A stretch of 64,000 bases of DNA from Trichinella spiralis (taxonomy: Eukaryota; Nematoda; Enoplea; Trichinellida; Trichinellidae), in the NCBI GenBank assembly GCA_000181795.3, contig CM012953.1, forward strand, positions 13,915,595 to 13,979,594, given 5' to 3'. The first letter of the stretch is position 1. Each line of letters opens with the position of its first letter. The notes under the pieces are model-generated. The model worked only from the letters and a program-made list of their open reading frames with translations, did not search any database and was not told the DNA's origin. Positions 40,585 through 54,977 of this stretch are shown piece by piece. The translations under genes were made by a program, and so were the position numbers.

Positions 40585-42795
40585 ATGAATGTTTCCTTCT
40601 CAGGATGTGGTTTCCTCGGTATCTACCATATTGGAGTGGCATCTGCGTTACAAAAATATGCTCCAGACTTTTTACTGAACAAAATTGGTGGTGCATCTGG
40701 TGGAGGCATTGCAGCCTGTGCATTGATCTGCAACATTTGTTTGGGTATGTTGTTTTTTTGTTTGTTAGGATGGTTTATAATACAAATCGACGTGAGATTT
40801 TTAAATTATGTGTGAATGAATTTCAAATGAAAAAAGCTTTTTTTCATTACATTATTCAGGACAAGCTACTAGTGTTGTACTGAAAGTGGCGATCAAAGCT
40901 CGAAAGAATGCGTTGGGTCCGTTGCATCCGTCGTTCAGTTTGAATAACATTGTTCGAGAAGGTTTGATGAACTCATTGCCAGACGATGCACACAAAATTG
41001 CCAGTGGTCGATTGCACCTTTCGCTAACACGTTTGTCGGATGGACGTAACGTGATGGTCTCACAGTTCCATTCCAAGGAAGATCTGGTCGATGCTTTGGT
41101 TTGCAGTGCATTTATTCCATTTTACTCTGGCACGAAAGCTCCGAAATTTCGAGGAGAAGTTGGAAATTCTTTTTGCATTTTGTTGTATAATGCAAGCGAA
41201 TGCATTTGTATTTTTTTTTAAAACAGAAATACATTGACGGTGGATGGTCTGACAATTTACCTATATTGGGCGAGAATACCATTACCGTCAGTCCATTCTC
41301 GGGTGAAGCGGACATTTGTCCGGTGGATGCAGATTCGGAATCATTTTTGAATTTCAATTTTAAAAACACCAGCATTCGTTTTACAAGCAGAAACATGTAT
41401 CGTATTGCAGTTGCACTTTTTCCTCCTCACCCAGAAGTGATGTCAGATATGTGTCAACAAGGATTTGAAGATACCCTTCGCTTTTTGGCATCTCACAGTA
41501 ATTATGGAATAGCACCATAGGAGAAGTTTCGAAGCAAGATTTTCTGTTTCAGATTTGTTCCATTGTGCGCATTGCATTGCTGTTCGCTCCTGTGTTTTCA
41601 TGAAAGATGAACAACAGCGCAACAGTGAAGAGGGCAGCACAGAGCGCGGGCGAGTATTGCCGAGGCGTGTTTCCATTACGATGAACCCTGATCATCGGCC
41701 AATAGAGTTCGATTGCAAACGTTGCAAAGATACCGCCGCCAGGGCTCCTCGCAAGGGTCTGCCAGATGTCATCAGAGCTTGTAAAATTGGCTTTGCTTTT
41801 CAAAATTTCCTCATTTCATTAATGCATTTTGCATATTTTCAATTTAGCGTTCAGCGAAGCAATTGCGTACGAAAATTCCATTTTGCGATACTTCTTTTAT
41901 AGTCGACCTGTTACTCTGTTGAGAATTTTATCTTTACCGTGGATGTTGCCGCTTGATCTCAGTTTTCTGATGATGAAAAAGTAATTGTATAATTAATTCG
42001 CTTTATAAGTTTAAAAATTTTTACAAAATTGAAGTTCCATTTCAGATTATTTGTCGGTGTACCATCGCAAATGATTAGGGCAACCAAAGATGTAATGCAG
42101 TTTATTTTCAATCAAGTTGACATACAGAATCGTTTCTACGGGCCAAGGTTTTATTATTTTATTATTAATTTTTTTTCCAATTTTACATTTTTCTACATTT
42201 TCAGTTTCAAATGTAGCTTGAATGTGAAAGATTTGAGCTACTCGACATTTTCTGCGGACGTTGCGAGCAATTTTGATGCGTTGCAGGTTCATCGCAATTT
42301 CAGTTTGCCAACTGCGTCCACTGAAAACAATCAATATTTGATGAGAGAAATGAAATTCGATTTTTTGGTCGATGGTGACGATATACCGAAAAATGAGACA
42401 ACGCAAAAAATTTCAAATATCATTACAAATGACGATTTGGAAGATAGTATGCAGTTGTCTTCTGATTCGGTTGGCAAGGCTGTGGAAGAGTTGGAATGGG
42501 AACGTTTACAGCAAGCATCTATCTTTAAGGAAGGTATGAATGTGTCGGATGGTTCGGCAGTGTCTGGTGTGAAATTGAATCTTTGTCATGAATTTTGACT
42601 CATTCCATCAGAGTATATTATTTAGATTCTGAAAATGTTGGCTCACTTGACGAGGTGTTGGACTATGCAAGGAAGCATGACGCGCTGATGGCTTTTTATT
42701 ATTTGGATGAGCAAAATCTTTTGAAAGTGAGGGAATTTTTTCAGCTTGAAGAAAGCTCATCAAGTAAAGAGATGCAAGGTGAGCAAAATGTATGA
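40585..42795 (+). CDS. Patatin-like triacylglycerol lipase (ATGL/PNPLA2-type)
   Basis: Eight exons: 40585-40744, 40860-41158, 41227-41497, 41553-41780, 41848-41980, 42046-42147, 42205-42533, 42626-42795 (TGA); 563 aa. The patatin domain fills residues 1-230. It has the oxyanion loop [12 protein letters not shown], nucleophile elbow GASGGG (Ser of G-x-S-x-G), [17 protein letters not shown], the D-G-G of [12 protein letters not shown] holding the catalytic Asp, and [16 protein letters not shown]. This set is specific to the ATGL group (PNPLA1-5, brummer, C. elegans ATGL-1), which hydrolyses triacylglycerol on lipid droplets. A Cys-rich linker (DCKRCKD) and a longer divergent C-terminus follow, including an R-Y-F-F-Y-S-R-P stretch that fits droplet targeting. 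Intron 2 uses a gttgga donor. A further C-terminal exon after 42795 is possible but not in phase. Confidence 0.92.
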
Positions 42796-43115
42796 AATTT
42801 GGAACAAGTTTACAGAATTTTTAATATATTATAGATTTATAACTTTTGCAAGAGTAGGACGAAAGAATTCCAACGCCATTTCAAATGCGTTCTCAATTCA
42901 AGCAGTATTAACCGTTTTTCATTGTTTTCAATGTACTGCTTTTGTGATATCGTTATTTAGCATTCATTGTGTTAAATTATTTTTCAACTTTTTAAATTTT
43001 ATGTAGTCTGTTTTATTTTTGTTTATCAGTTTTTAAAGCCGTTTATTTTATTTTCCATGCTGTTGAAGTGATGAAAGTGCTGTCTGTTCATGTTATTTTA
43101 ATGGAAATCAGTTGA

Positions 43116-43121
43116 AATAAA
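43116..43121 (+). promoter_or_regulatory. Polyadenylation signal of the lipase gene
   Basis: AATAAA about 320 nt downstream of the lipase stop codon and before the end of the convergent receptor gene at 43484. Confidence 0.45.
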
Positions 43122-43483
43122 GTATGGTGATTCAGAAAAGAGCTCTTGTTGAAGTTTATTGTGTTTTATTTAGCTTTTTTCTGTTAATTTTTCAGAAAAA
43201 TGTTTTTCAGTGATGCATCTGTACCTAGAAGTTTGCAAGAAAAGTATAGTGCAGATAATGTTCTTTTATTTATTAAAAATAATGTTTTTTTACTGAAAAG
43301 AAGTGCAAAAATAATCGTATTAGCACTGATTTAAGCATTTTTGTTGAATTAAATGTGAGAATAGCTATCTGTGCGCATTTAGGCAAAAAAATATATGCAT
43401 ATTTTGCTGTTTATGCTGAAGAAGAAGCATACTGTCAGCGTAAGGTATAATCACTGATTGAAAATTGTTCAACTGCATGCAAA

Positions 43484-45896
43484 TCAGATGATCAAGTATG
43501 AAATGAAAAATAATATATATATGGTGAGAATCAAAAAGAAAATTGCCCGACGCATGACAAATGCCTGGTCGAGTGGAGCCGTGTTTTCAGAAGTTTGCGT
43601 ATCAGCCGTTTCCGCGGCTCTGGTTGATTGTAAGAGACTGACGTAACCATCCCCTGGACGATTCAGACGAACTCCTTTCCATGAGAATAGGGCAGATTTT
43701 TTGGCCAAAGAAATCAACGGTGTAAATGCTTTGTTCTGCATGGATACGACGCGTTCATTTTCGAAAGTGATGTGCAGCAGTAGGATGAAGCCGGAAATGA
43801 TGAAATTCAACGCATTGGCAACAGCTAAAATTATAGGGATTGTGTTTATTTTTGGATACACTGAGAAAATGAGAAAATTTTATACCAATCTTAGGTGTGC
43901 GACCAGCAGCTGGTGGCAGTTGCTTCAAAATGCCCCAAGAGAAAAACGCTTGACCAAACAAGGATACCAAGCTCAAGGCTATGGCGTGTGTGTTGTCTTC
44001 TGTCCAAAAGGCGAATAAGTTTAGCAAAGCGAAAAGAACATTTGGCAGCGTGTCAACCAAATAAAAGTACGGTCGAGAACGTTTTATGTGAAAATCTAAT
44101 ATCATTGCCGTCCACATATTTTTTAAATTGTCCATCTTTGGCGATTCAGTCACATATCCGTTCGGACTCCAGTACACTCTGCGATGAGTTACATTCAGTA
44201 ATTTCCAACCTGCAGTTGTTTGTCCGGAATTGTAACTCAGGAATGATGCATCTACTCCACTCTGAAATTTAAATTTTTTAATTTCTGATTTACTTATTTC
44301 TGTATTTATTTTCTTGTACTTTGAAATATTTTTGTCTGATTTTACAATGAATAACAATTTTAATATTTACTTATTTAGTAAATTTATCCTAATTGTTCAA
44401 AAAAATGTAATTGTTAATTAATTAAAAATTTATAAATGCTATTAAGCAAAAATATTTTCTGCAATTAATAAACGATACCTTGGCAAGCGCAAAATCTGAC
44501 CAATCCCAGTCGATTTCAGTCGCGTCGTACATCCATGCAGACATGACAGCTTGGCATTTTTGCTCATCTACTGGAAAATGATGGAAGTCAAATTTACAGG
44601 AGAATGAAAATCGAAAATCTTGAGTTGATTGCAATGTTCCATTGGAATGCAACAGCAGAGGATATCTGCCGTAAGAAAGAGAAGCCTCTTGACTTTTAGC
44701 TCTGAAAATACCTATCACTTAAAGAATTTCCAATAGTTATATTTCGGAAATAAATTCACAGTGTTGCATTGCAAATGCAGAATCTCAATCAAATGCTAAC
44801 CATTTATTTAAATTTAGCAACAAAGTATAAAGTAAGCGTTTAAATAGTGCATTCTTTTGAACAATTTCTAACTTACGAATTAAAAACTGTTAAATCTGGC
44901 TGCCACACAGTCCAAGATTCAACCAAAATGCTGGAACTTTTGTTATACACGGTAGCATTCCACGAAAGTCTCTCATCTGTCCAGCTCTATTTAAAAAAGA
45001 ATAAAAGAAAAAGATATGCTCTTCAGAGTTATTTCTTTTTTCTCATCCAAGAAAAAATGTTCACTACTGATGCTTTACTGTTGGCAGCTAAATACCCTTA
45101 TCATAAAATATAATTTTCACATAGTGAATAAACAATGAACAGTTTAACTTTTACAATAATTTGACTTGGACAAATAAAAAACTGCGTTATTTAAATTTTA
45201 GCAATATTACTGATTTATTTTGTCATTTCATTATTTTAGCGAAGTATTATCTCATTAGATTTAAACTTTATTTTACACTGAGATAAATTCTCCGCAAATA
45301 GTAAATGTTTTATAACATAAAAAAATCTAATCTCAAATAAAAGCTTTTGCATTTTTGTGTAATAAACAGCATTAGAATCGTATTGCATTTAATTTTAACC
45401 AGCATAACCATTTTGCTTGAAATGAAACTCAATTTATCTACAAATTAAAGATATTTTTTTGAATAAGTTATACGCCTGACTTGATTATTATTATTTAATA
45501 ATATCATTCAACTTCACAACTTAAAAATTAGAAACTTACCAGTATTACAACAGCATTGACAGACATGGTTTGTTGCACATCATCCTAAAAATTTAGACAG
45601 CTTTTAAATTGAATGAAGGAAATCATTGAAGAAAACAAAGATCGTACAACTTCTCGAATACGCTTTACATGAACAGCCATTTTTACCAATGTTTTGTAGC
45701 TTTTGACTGATGTCGGCCGTAGTTTACGATTATACTTCCTCAAGAGTTGTTTTTCGAGTTGAAATCTGGTTAAACTACTGTCAGTTGTTTCGATTGAAAA
45801 ATCTAAATTAAATGCATAATTGAAAAAAAAGATTTAAATCATAACTTGTATACATATTAAAATGGCCGTGAGATGAACAAGCGACGCAAATTTCAT
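43484..45896 (-). CDS. Cys-loop ligand-gated ion channel subunit (orphan)
   Basis: Seven exons: 45854-45896, 45648-45802, 45540-45584, 44877-44986, 44479-44701, 43886-44261, 43484-43860. Phases match throughout; 442 aa. In order: signal peptide (MKFASLVHLTAILIYFSIE); extracellular domain with LLRKYNRKLRP, SWTDERLSWN, VWQPDLTVFN; the Cys loop CKFDFHHFPVDEQKC (13 residues between the Cys); then TM1 (RPYFYLVDTLPNVLFALLN), TM2 ending LKQLPPA, TM3, a short cytoplasmic loop of about 70 aa and TM4 at the very C-terminus (FFLILTIYILFFISYLII). Such subunits form pentameric channels in the plasma membrane. No vicinal Cys pair of an alpha nAChR loop C is seen. TM2 has Phe rather than Leu at the likely 9' position. 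Ligand and charge selectivity cannot be read from the sequence. It is tail-to-tail with the lipase gene. Confidence 0.88.
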
Positions 45897-48365
45897 GCTG
45901 AATTACTTTTCATCACAGACGAATGTTTGTTTGATTGAAAGCTGTTAATTCTGCTCTATATTATCAATTTTATAATCAATCTACATTATCTCTCAGATTA
46001 AATTTCAAACGGATGGCACGTTGGAAAAATATTTTACGGTATCAGTTTCACAGCATAAAATTATGGAGTGAAATTACACACACACACACGCATAAATGTC
46101 ATGACTTAACATTGGCTTTTCAAGTAATCAGTTATTAAATACATTATTAGAAATTACTTTCTAGTAATACAAAAACATCGTAACTGGAATTTGCTAAGTG
46201 GCTGATGAGAAGTGGTTTTAAAGGCATCATTAATGACAAAAAACATAAAACTTAAGATGAATAACTTGTAAAGTGTTAAAATTAAACAATGATTAACTCG
46301 AGATTTTGAAATTTAAACTTGCATGATGTATGATAATGAGCAAAAATGCACATGAAATAGTCATAAACTATAAATAACCATTATAATTTTATGTTATCAC
46401 TTACTGAACATTTAAAATTTAAGGTTAACGATTTTAATTTATTATTTGCATTTTTGCATCAAAAAGAAATTATTTTAAATTATTTCAGTTAAAAGTAAAT
46501 TCACATCACTGCATCTTCTTTTCCAAAACATAACTGTAAATTCTTTAACCAGTGAGAAAATTTGTTTTAAGATATTATGTTTTAAGATAATATCTGTATT
46601 AAGACACATAATTTTCCAGTATTGCTTATTATTGCTTCTGCATTCCAGCAAACAATGAACGAAATGTTTGAAACAGTGCAGCCATTTTTTTTCTGCTCAA
46701 TTGCACAGTAATAATTAATTTGCAGTAATGAGCATGCTCTTTTATTTTACTGAAAGTACATTTATTTACATTTATAATGAGCATGCCGTTTTATCTGACA
46801 GCAATTTATTTTACAGCCTTTCGCTTTGTAGTTAGTAGTAGAGTCGATGATAGAGCTTTCTTTCGATTAAATGACAAACAAATAAATTCTGGACACATTA
46901 CGTTGAAACAACTCCAATATCCCATCATCTAAATGTTGGATAATACACACCGTACAGTATACTTCTATTACTTGGCACAACAGTCAGCGCGTTCGTTGAA
47001 CTCACAAAACATTTAACACAATCATTTAGTAAAGCATTCATTTAGAATTCAGCATTTAGAATATAAATTTCTGCCACAAGTGAGCAAATTTTGAGTTCAC
47101 AACATAGCAAAGCTAACAAAATTTGAAATCTGGATAAAGCCTGTAGGCAATTAATAGGCATCTGGGTATTGAAAATTGCCTTTCTCCCATTGCCCATCAG
47201 AGTGCTTACTATCACATAAATGTAGTGCATAAATTGGTTAGTGAAGTTGTTTCTGAAAGCAAAAGAAAAGAACAAATTGTTTGCTATTAATTTATCAATC
47301 AGTTTTTTAGTTTTTCTCAGGAACGACTTGTAGGAAACTGCAACAGCCACACCTTCCAGCGTAATGCTAAAAGGTTGTTACTCTTGAGTAGCTAAAATTT
47401 ATTAGTGATATTGAGATATAATAGGATTTTGAAGAAAGGGTGATATATTTCCATTAACGAATAAATTAAAAAGTTTATTTGAGAATCTTAGTAAATTCTA
47501 ATATTTATTATATATTTTATTGTTGGTAATCATAATGGTATCAGAACAATACAGATGCATTTATAAAGTCACTTTTTGAATTTGATCCACGTGTATATGT
47601 AAGAAACTTTTTGTATACATGAAACGAAATTTATTCCGTAAAAGAATAATGATAAAAAATCTTACTCTGCTATTAATTGCTTATCACACTTTAAATACTC
47701 TCCTTTAAAACTTTATTTAATTAATGCACACAAGGGAGTGACGATAAGTTCAAAGCAAATGGCATCTCTGTAAAAATTAGTTATTACAAGTTAAAATGTT
47801 TGAGTATCATGTAAGCATAATTACATATTATATAATTTATATAAATATAAATTAAAATTAAGGTAATGAAAATAAATAAAATAAAATTTCTGAATAAACA
47901 ATATTCATTGGGTTATGTTCAGCAGGCAACTCATTCTCTTCTCCTCTGAGTCATTCCCTATTAAGCAATATTTAATTTTATAAATTCAAACAGTGAAACA
48001 TGCAGAACAGCTGAGGCTAAAAGGTCACCATTTACCAAATTTCCAACAAACAAATGCCTTATTATCAGATTATCATACTGTAATAATTGCTGTACTGACC
48101 CATAAGTGAAATGAGTTATTTTTGCAAAGTCGACCTAACTAATTGCTGAATACTAAAAAACTGATAAGCAAAAGTTTAAAGCGTGTTAGCATTCCCACAA
48201 TGACAACGAATAGCAGCTAACTGATCTACTAATCTATGCAGTTTTGTGAATACTGTAGAAGTGTTCATTGTAAGATGACCTGATTGTCTTTTGCCATATT
48301 TAAAGTACAACAAAATAACAAAGACTTATTTGGTAGCTGCTGCAGCAACGCGTTGTGTGCTCAAA
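45897..48365. other. Intergenic, no supported gene
   Basis: AT-rich. A (CA)n run lies at about 46078-46089. The longest frame is a 102-codon hydrophobic minus-strand ORF at 47042-47350 with no splice context or recognisable motif. Confidence 0.45.
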
Positions 48366-49345
48366 ATGCGTGACGATGAAAGAAACAGGTAAGTAATTTC
48401 GATTAAAGTTTAATATTCTTCTAACTTTTATTTTTTTGAAGAAGTTTAAGAAACCTTAATGACAGAGAGTTGGATTATGGTTGGCTCTACTGTATGCTGA
48501 ATAAGATTTTCAACAACAAATCGCTTTCTCAGGATGAGATGAGCATTCTACTCGATTACACATATGGTGCGTTGAGCAACGAAAAAGCTTTACTGAAGTT
48601 GAAACCACCATTACTCATTTGTGGTGATATTCATGGACAGTATTACGATTTGGTTCGGATGTTTGAAAAGTGTGGTTGGCCACCAAAGAAACGATATCTA
48701 TTTTTGGGTGACTATGTAGATCGTGGGGCAACCAGCACTGAAGTGATAACAATGTTGTTCTTGTTTAAAGTATTGTATCCGAATGATTTTTTTCTACTTC
48801 GCGGCAATCATGAATGCGAAGTAATGAACAAGAAATTTGGTTTTTACAAAGAATGCTTAAACAAGCATTCAGTAGTGCTGTTTCAAAAGATTCAGTTGGT
48901 ATTTGACTGGTTGCCAGCTGCAGCAATAGTGTCGGATAAAATATTTTGCGTCCACGGTGGTCCAACACCAGCGCTTAATAGAATAGATTTTATAGATAAA
49001 AGTATTCAACGTCCAACATCCGTTCAGAGTTGTACACTGTTGAATGATATGCTGTGGTCAGATCCAGTGAATAAGAATTGTTGGTATAAGCCTAGGAAAC
49101 GACGTGCTGGATATTCGTTTGGTGGATCAGCAATAAAAGACTTTTGCAAATTCTTGAATATTGATTTGGTTGTTCGAGCGCATGAAAATTTCAAAGAAGG
49201 ATTCAGATTTTTTGGTAACAAAAAATTGATTACGGTTTCCAGCATACCCAATTACTGTGGACATGAAAATGCTTCTGCTGTGCTCCAGGTGGATGAAAAT
49301 TTGCGCTGCACTATTTTGCAGTTTTTTCCAATCCTTAATAGATAA
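48366..49345 (+). CDS. PP1-like serine/threonine protein phosphatase, divergent
   Basis: Two exons: 48366-48388 (eight codons) and 48442-49345; 308 aa against about 330 for PP1. All metal and catalytic motifs of the PPP family are present: GDIHGQ, GDYVDRG, RGNHE, the His of HGG, a basic-Arg block before YSFGG, RAHE and PNYCG. Overall wording is closest to PP1 (LLNDMLWSDP, KIFCVHGG). Differences from PP1: HGG is followed by P-T-P instead of L-S-P, the stretch after RGNHE is altered (HECEVMNKKFGFYKEC), and the protein stops right after the last strand without the PP1 C-terminal tail. The near-intronless structure is unusual next to its neighbours, and it is seen in nematode sperm PP1 genes and retrocopies. 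It dephosphorylates Ser/Thr; its regulatory partners are unknown. Confidence 0.93.
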
Positions 49346-49411
49346 CCTGTTGACATTTCATGAATAAGTTTTAAGTTTGGATAATCGATTTATAGATGTG
49401 ATATTTTGTAT

Positions 49412-49417
49412 AATAAA
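49412..49417 (+). promoter_or_regulatory. Polyadenylation signal of the phosphatase gene
   Basis: AATAAA 67 nt after the stop codon, followed by a T-rich stretch. Confidence 0.6.
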
Positions 49418-49783
49418 GTTGCTTTACATTATTTCATAGTTTTATTATGATCTCAACAGTAAAGTGTTTTGCATTAAATGAATGTCAATATTACATGTAA
49501 CTTGTGAAATACTTAGTTGTTCGATTTCCTTCAATTATACAATTATTTTTTATCGATTAATGCTTTTTAAGCTTTTTCCCAATTATTCCAAAAAGTAGAT
49601 TCGCGTGTTTTATAACTGCACTGAGATAACAGTTTTATTTTCTCAGACAAGCCTTTGTCATCAGAATATTTCATTCATTTCCCTGTTCCATGCATATAAA
49701 CAATGTATTATTGTCACAAGATTTACAAAAGCCCATTAAAGCTATCCTATCGACAGCTCGACACGACTTATAATGGAAACAAT

Positions 49784-50157
49784 TTAAAATAACATTTGCT
49801 TTATTGTTTTCTGTTGTAGTTCTCGGTGTTGGCTGTTTGCGAAAACATCCATAAACTGTAAGCATTTACGTTTCAATGTGATTGTCTTCATTTCACTCAA
49901 TTTCTGACAAATTTCTTCTGCATGTGAATATTTCGAAAAATACTTTGTTTCATCAATGCCTTTTTCTTCTCAAACATCTCACAATTATTTTGCATCCCAA
50001 CATATGCACATATAGGAATGCATCAGAATTAAAATTCAAGTTTCTTATTTTTTAAGGTAAAAAATCGTTATTATAAAAATTGTGATCATTGGTTTATTCT
50101 TACATATATATAAGGTCCAGGTCCTCGTTGAGCAACTGCCGCCATTTCGTAGAGCAT
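49784..50157 (-). CDS. Candidate small gene, unassigned
   Basis: A first-exon-like ORF (ATG at 50157 or 50145 to donor gtaaga at 50103) encodes MAAVAQRGPGPYIY. Downstream, about 59 codons open to TAA at 49784 read as plausible helical protein (EEICQKLSEMKTITLKRKC). An AG after ACA-A joins them in phase, but this acceptor is weak and the join is tentative. It converges on the phosphatase gene. Confidence 0.25.
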
Positions 50158-50564
50158 ATTCGTTAAAAAAATACGATTCAATATGAATAATAATAATAGT
50201 GAACGTTTTGTTAGGAATTTACTAGTCGCACCAGAATAAAATTAAAAAAAGAAGAAAAATAAAACAACCAACCAACTGTTGAAGTTTTTTTTAAAATGAA
50301 TATTCTGTCCTTTTTTACTTCCTTTTCTTAACTTTTGCCTCATCCATCCAAAAAACCAACATTATTTTTTGGAATTTTTTTAAAACCGCAACTTTCAAAG
50401 CTTATTCCACACATACACAGAGGATGTTGTTGTTACTTTGATGTGAGAATAAATTATATAAACACGCATGTGAATGCGAAAATCAATCACATATAAGAAG
50501 CTGTAGCAGGTTTGTTTCACCGGAGAGTGAAACATTTTTTCTTCTTTTTCTTCTCCTTCTTCGA

Positions 50565-53861
<3,297 letters not shown>

Positions 53862-54554
53862 CGCTTTTCTCAATCTTTCTTCAAACTCTTCAAATAATGT
53901 AGTATTGAAGAATTTGAGGTTGCCCTCAACGATCGGCAACCGAAAACGCAGCCGAACTAACACCAGACCAATGATCCACTTACACCGTTTTGGGTGCAAC
54001 AAACAACAGTATAGTACAACTATAAAGAAAATCAGGTTAGTCTACTGTAAACTTTCACAAATTGACGGTGTTGTTATTTGAGATGGAAATTTTAAATATT
54101 TACTTGCTAGAAATAATTCCCAAAACAAATTATTACAATTGGTACACGTGTAATTATTTTCTGATGTTAGTGTTGTTTTATGTTGCATCATACAAAACTG
54201 TGGTGAGTAGAGAAAAAGAAATGGAATTACGTGTGAATCAAAATTCAACTATCTACGCAATTATTATACTTTTAAATAACAAGTTGATTCAACAATGGAA
54301 TTTATTATCATAATAATGATCATAATTTTTTTTATCAATGTTGAAATGAAAAGTTGTAACAGTAATTTGTAACTATTTATTTATTTATAAAATTATCTGA
54401 AAACTACGGCTAATTACAACTTGCAGATGACGCATTGGTTAATCTAAAAATATAGATTATCCACAATAATACGGATAAGTGTAAACAATGAGACGTTGAT
54501 AGTACAGCTGCATTTGTTCTTGTTAACAAACAAAGAGGGTAGAGTCACATCTGT

Positions 54555-54581
54555 TAGCAAAGTGAAAATTTCACTTTGCTA
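54555..54581. repeat. Perfect 13-bp inverted repeat
   Basis: Arms tagcaaagtgaaa and tttcactttgcta are exactly complementary around a single central base, 0.55 kb or more upstream of the kinase reading frame. It could be a dimeric factor-binding site or part of a small repeat; nothing else marks it. Confidence 0.7.
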
Positions 54582-54801
54582 AAAATAAAGTTGAGTGAAA
54601 AAACATTTACTAACAAATGCATTCTGTTATTCAACTTTTATGCAAGAATAAGTCATTTATTTAGTAAATATTTCATAATATTTAAAATCAATCACCTGGT
54701 TAGTAATTTGTTTTAGTGCATGCTTCATTTGATCAAATAATAACATTCGAATGACTTGGCACGTACTTACTTCACGTGTGTTTCATTTTTTTTAATAATA
54801 C

Positions 54802-54977
54802 CTTTTAAACTGTCATATTTAATACGTAATGCAATCTGCGAAATTAGATTTGCTTGTGAAAAGGTAAAAAAAAAGAAGTAAACTGGCAGTGGTTTGAGAA
54901 AAATATTTCTTGCAAAATTGTAATTTTCTCCACATGATGTAAAGATGGTTTTGTCAATCAAATATTTCTGCATTGAT
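54802..54977 (-). CDS. Candidate exon pair, unassigned
   Basis: Acceptor aactttcag opens at 54977 (MQKYLIDKTIFTSCG ... ARNIFLKPLP). A 48-nt T-rich intron with donor gtttac and acceptor tttcgcag may then separate a second exon (ALRIKYDSLK, donor gtatta at 54801). The frame is also open straight through. No partner exons or family were identified. Confidence 0.25.

Noticed and set aside
40969-41520. Short lipase ending at the TAG at 41520
   Set aside because: The frame after HSN can be read to TAG, but a donor just before it joins in phase to five further exons that are clearly coding.
42796-43006. Additional C-terminal exon of the lipase (frame with ARVGRKNSNAISNAF)
   Set aside because: Neither nearby acceptor restores the phase from the preceding donor without a stop; the plain stop at 42795 is simpler.
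47042-47350. 102-codon hydrophobic minus-strand ORF
   Set aside because: No signal of a family, no flanking exons and base composition like the surroundings; could be chance, so not annotated as a gene.
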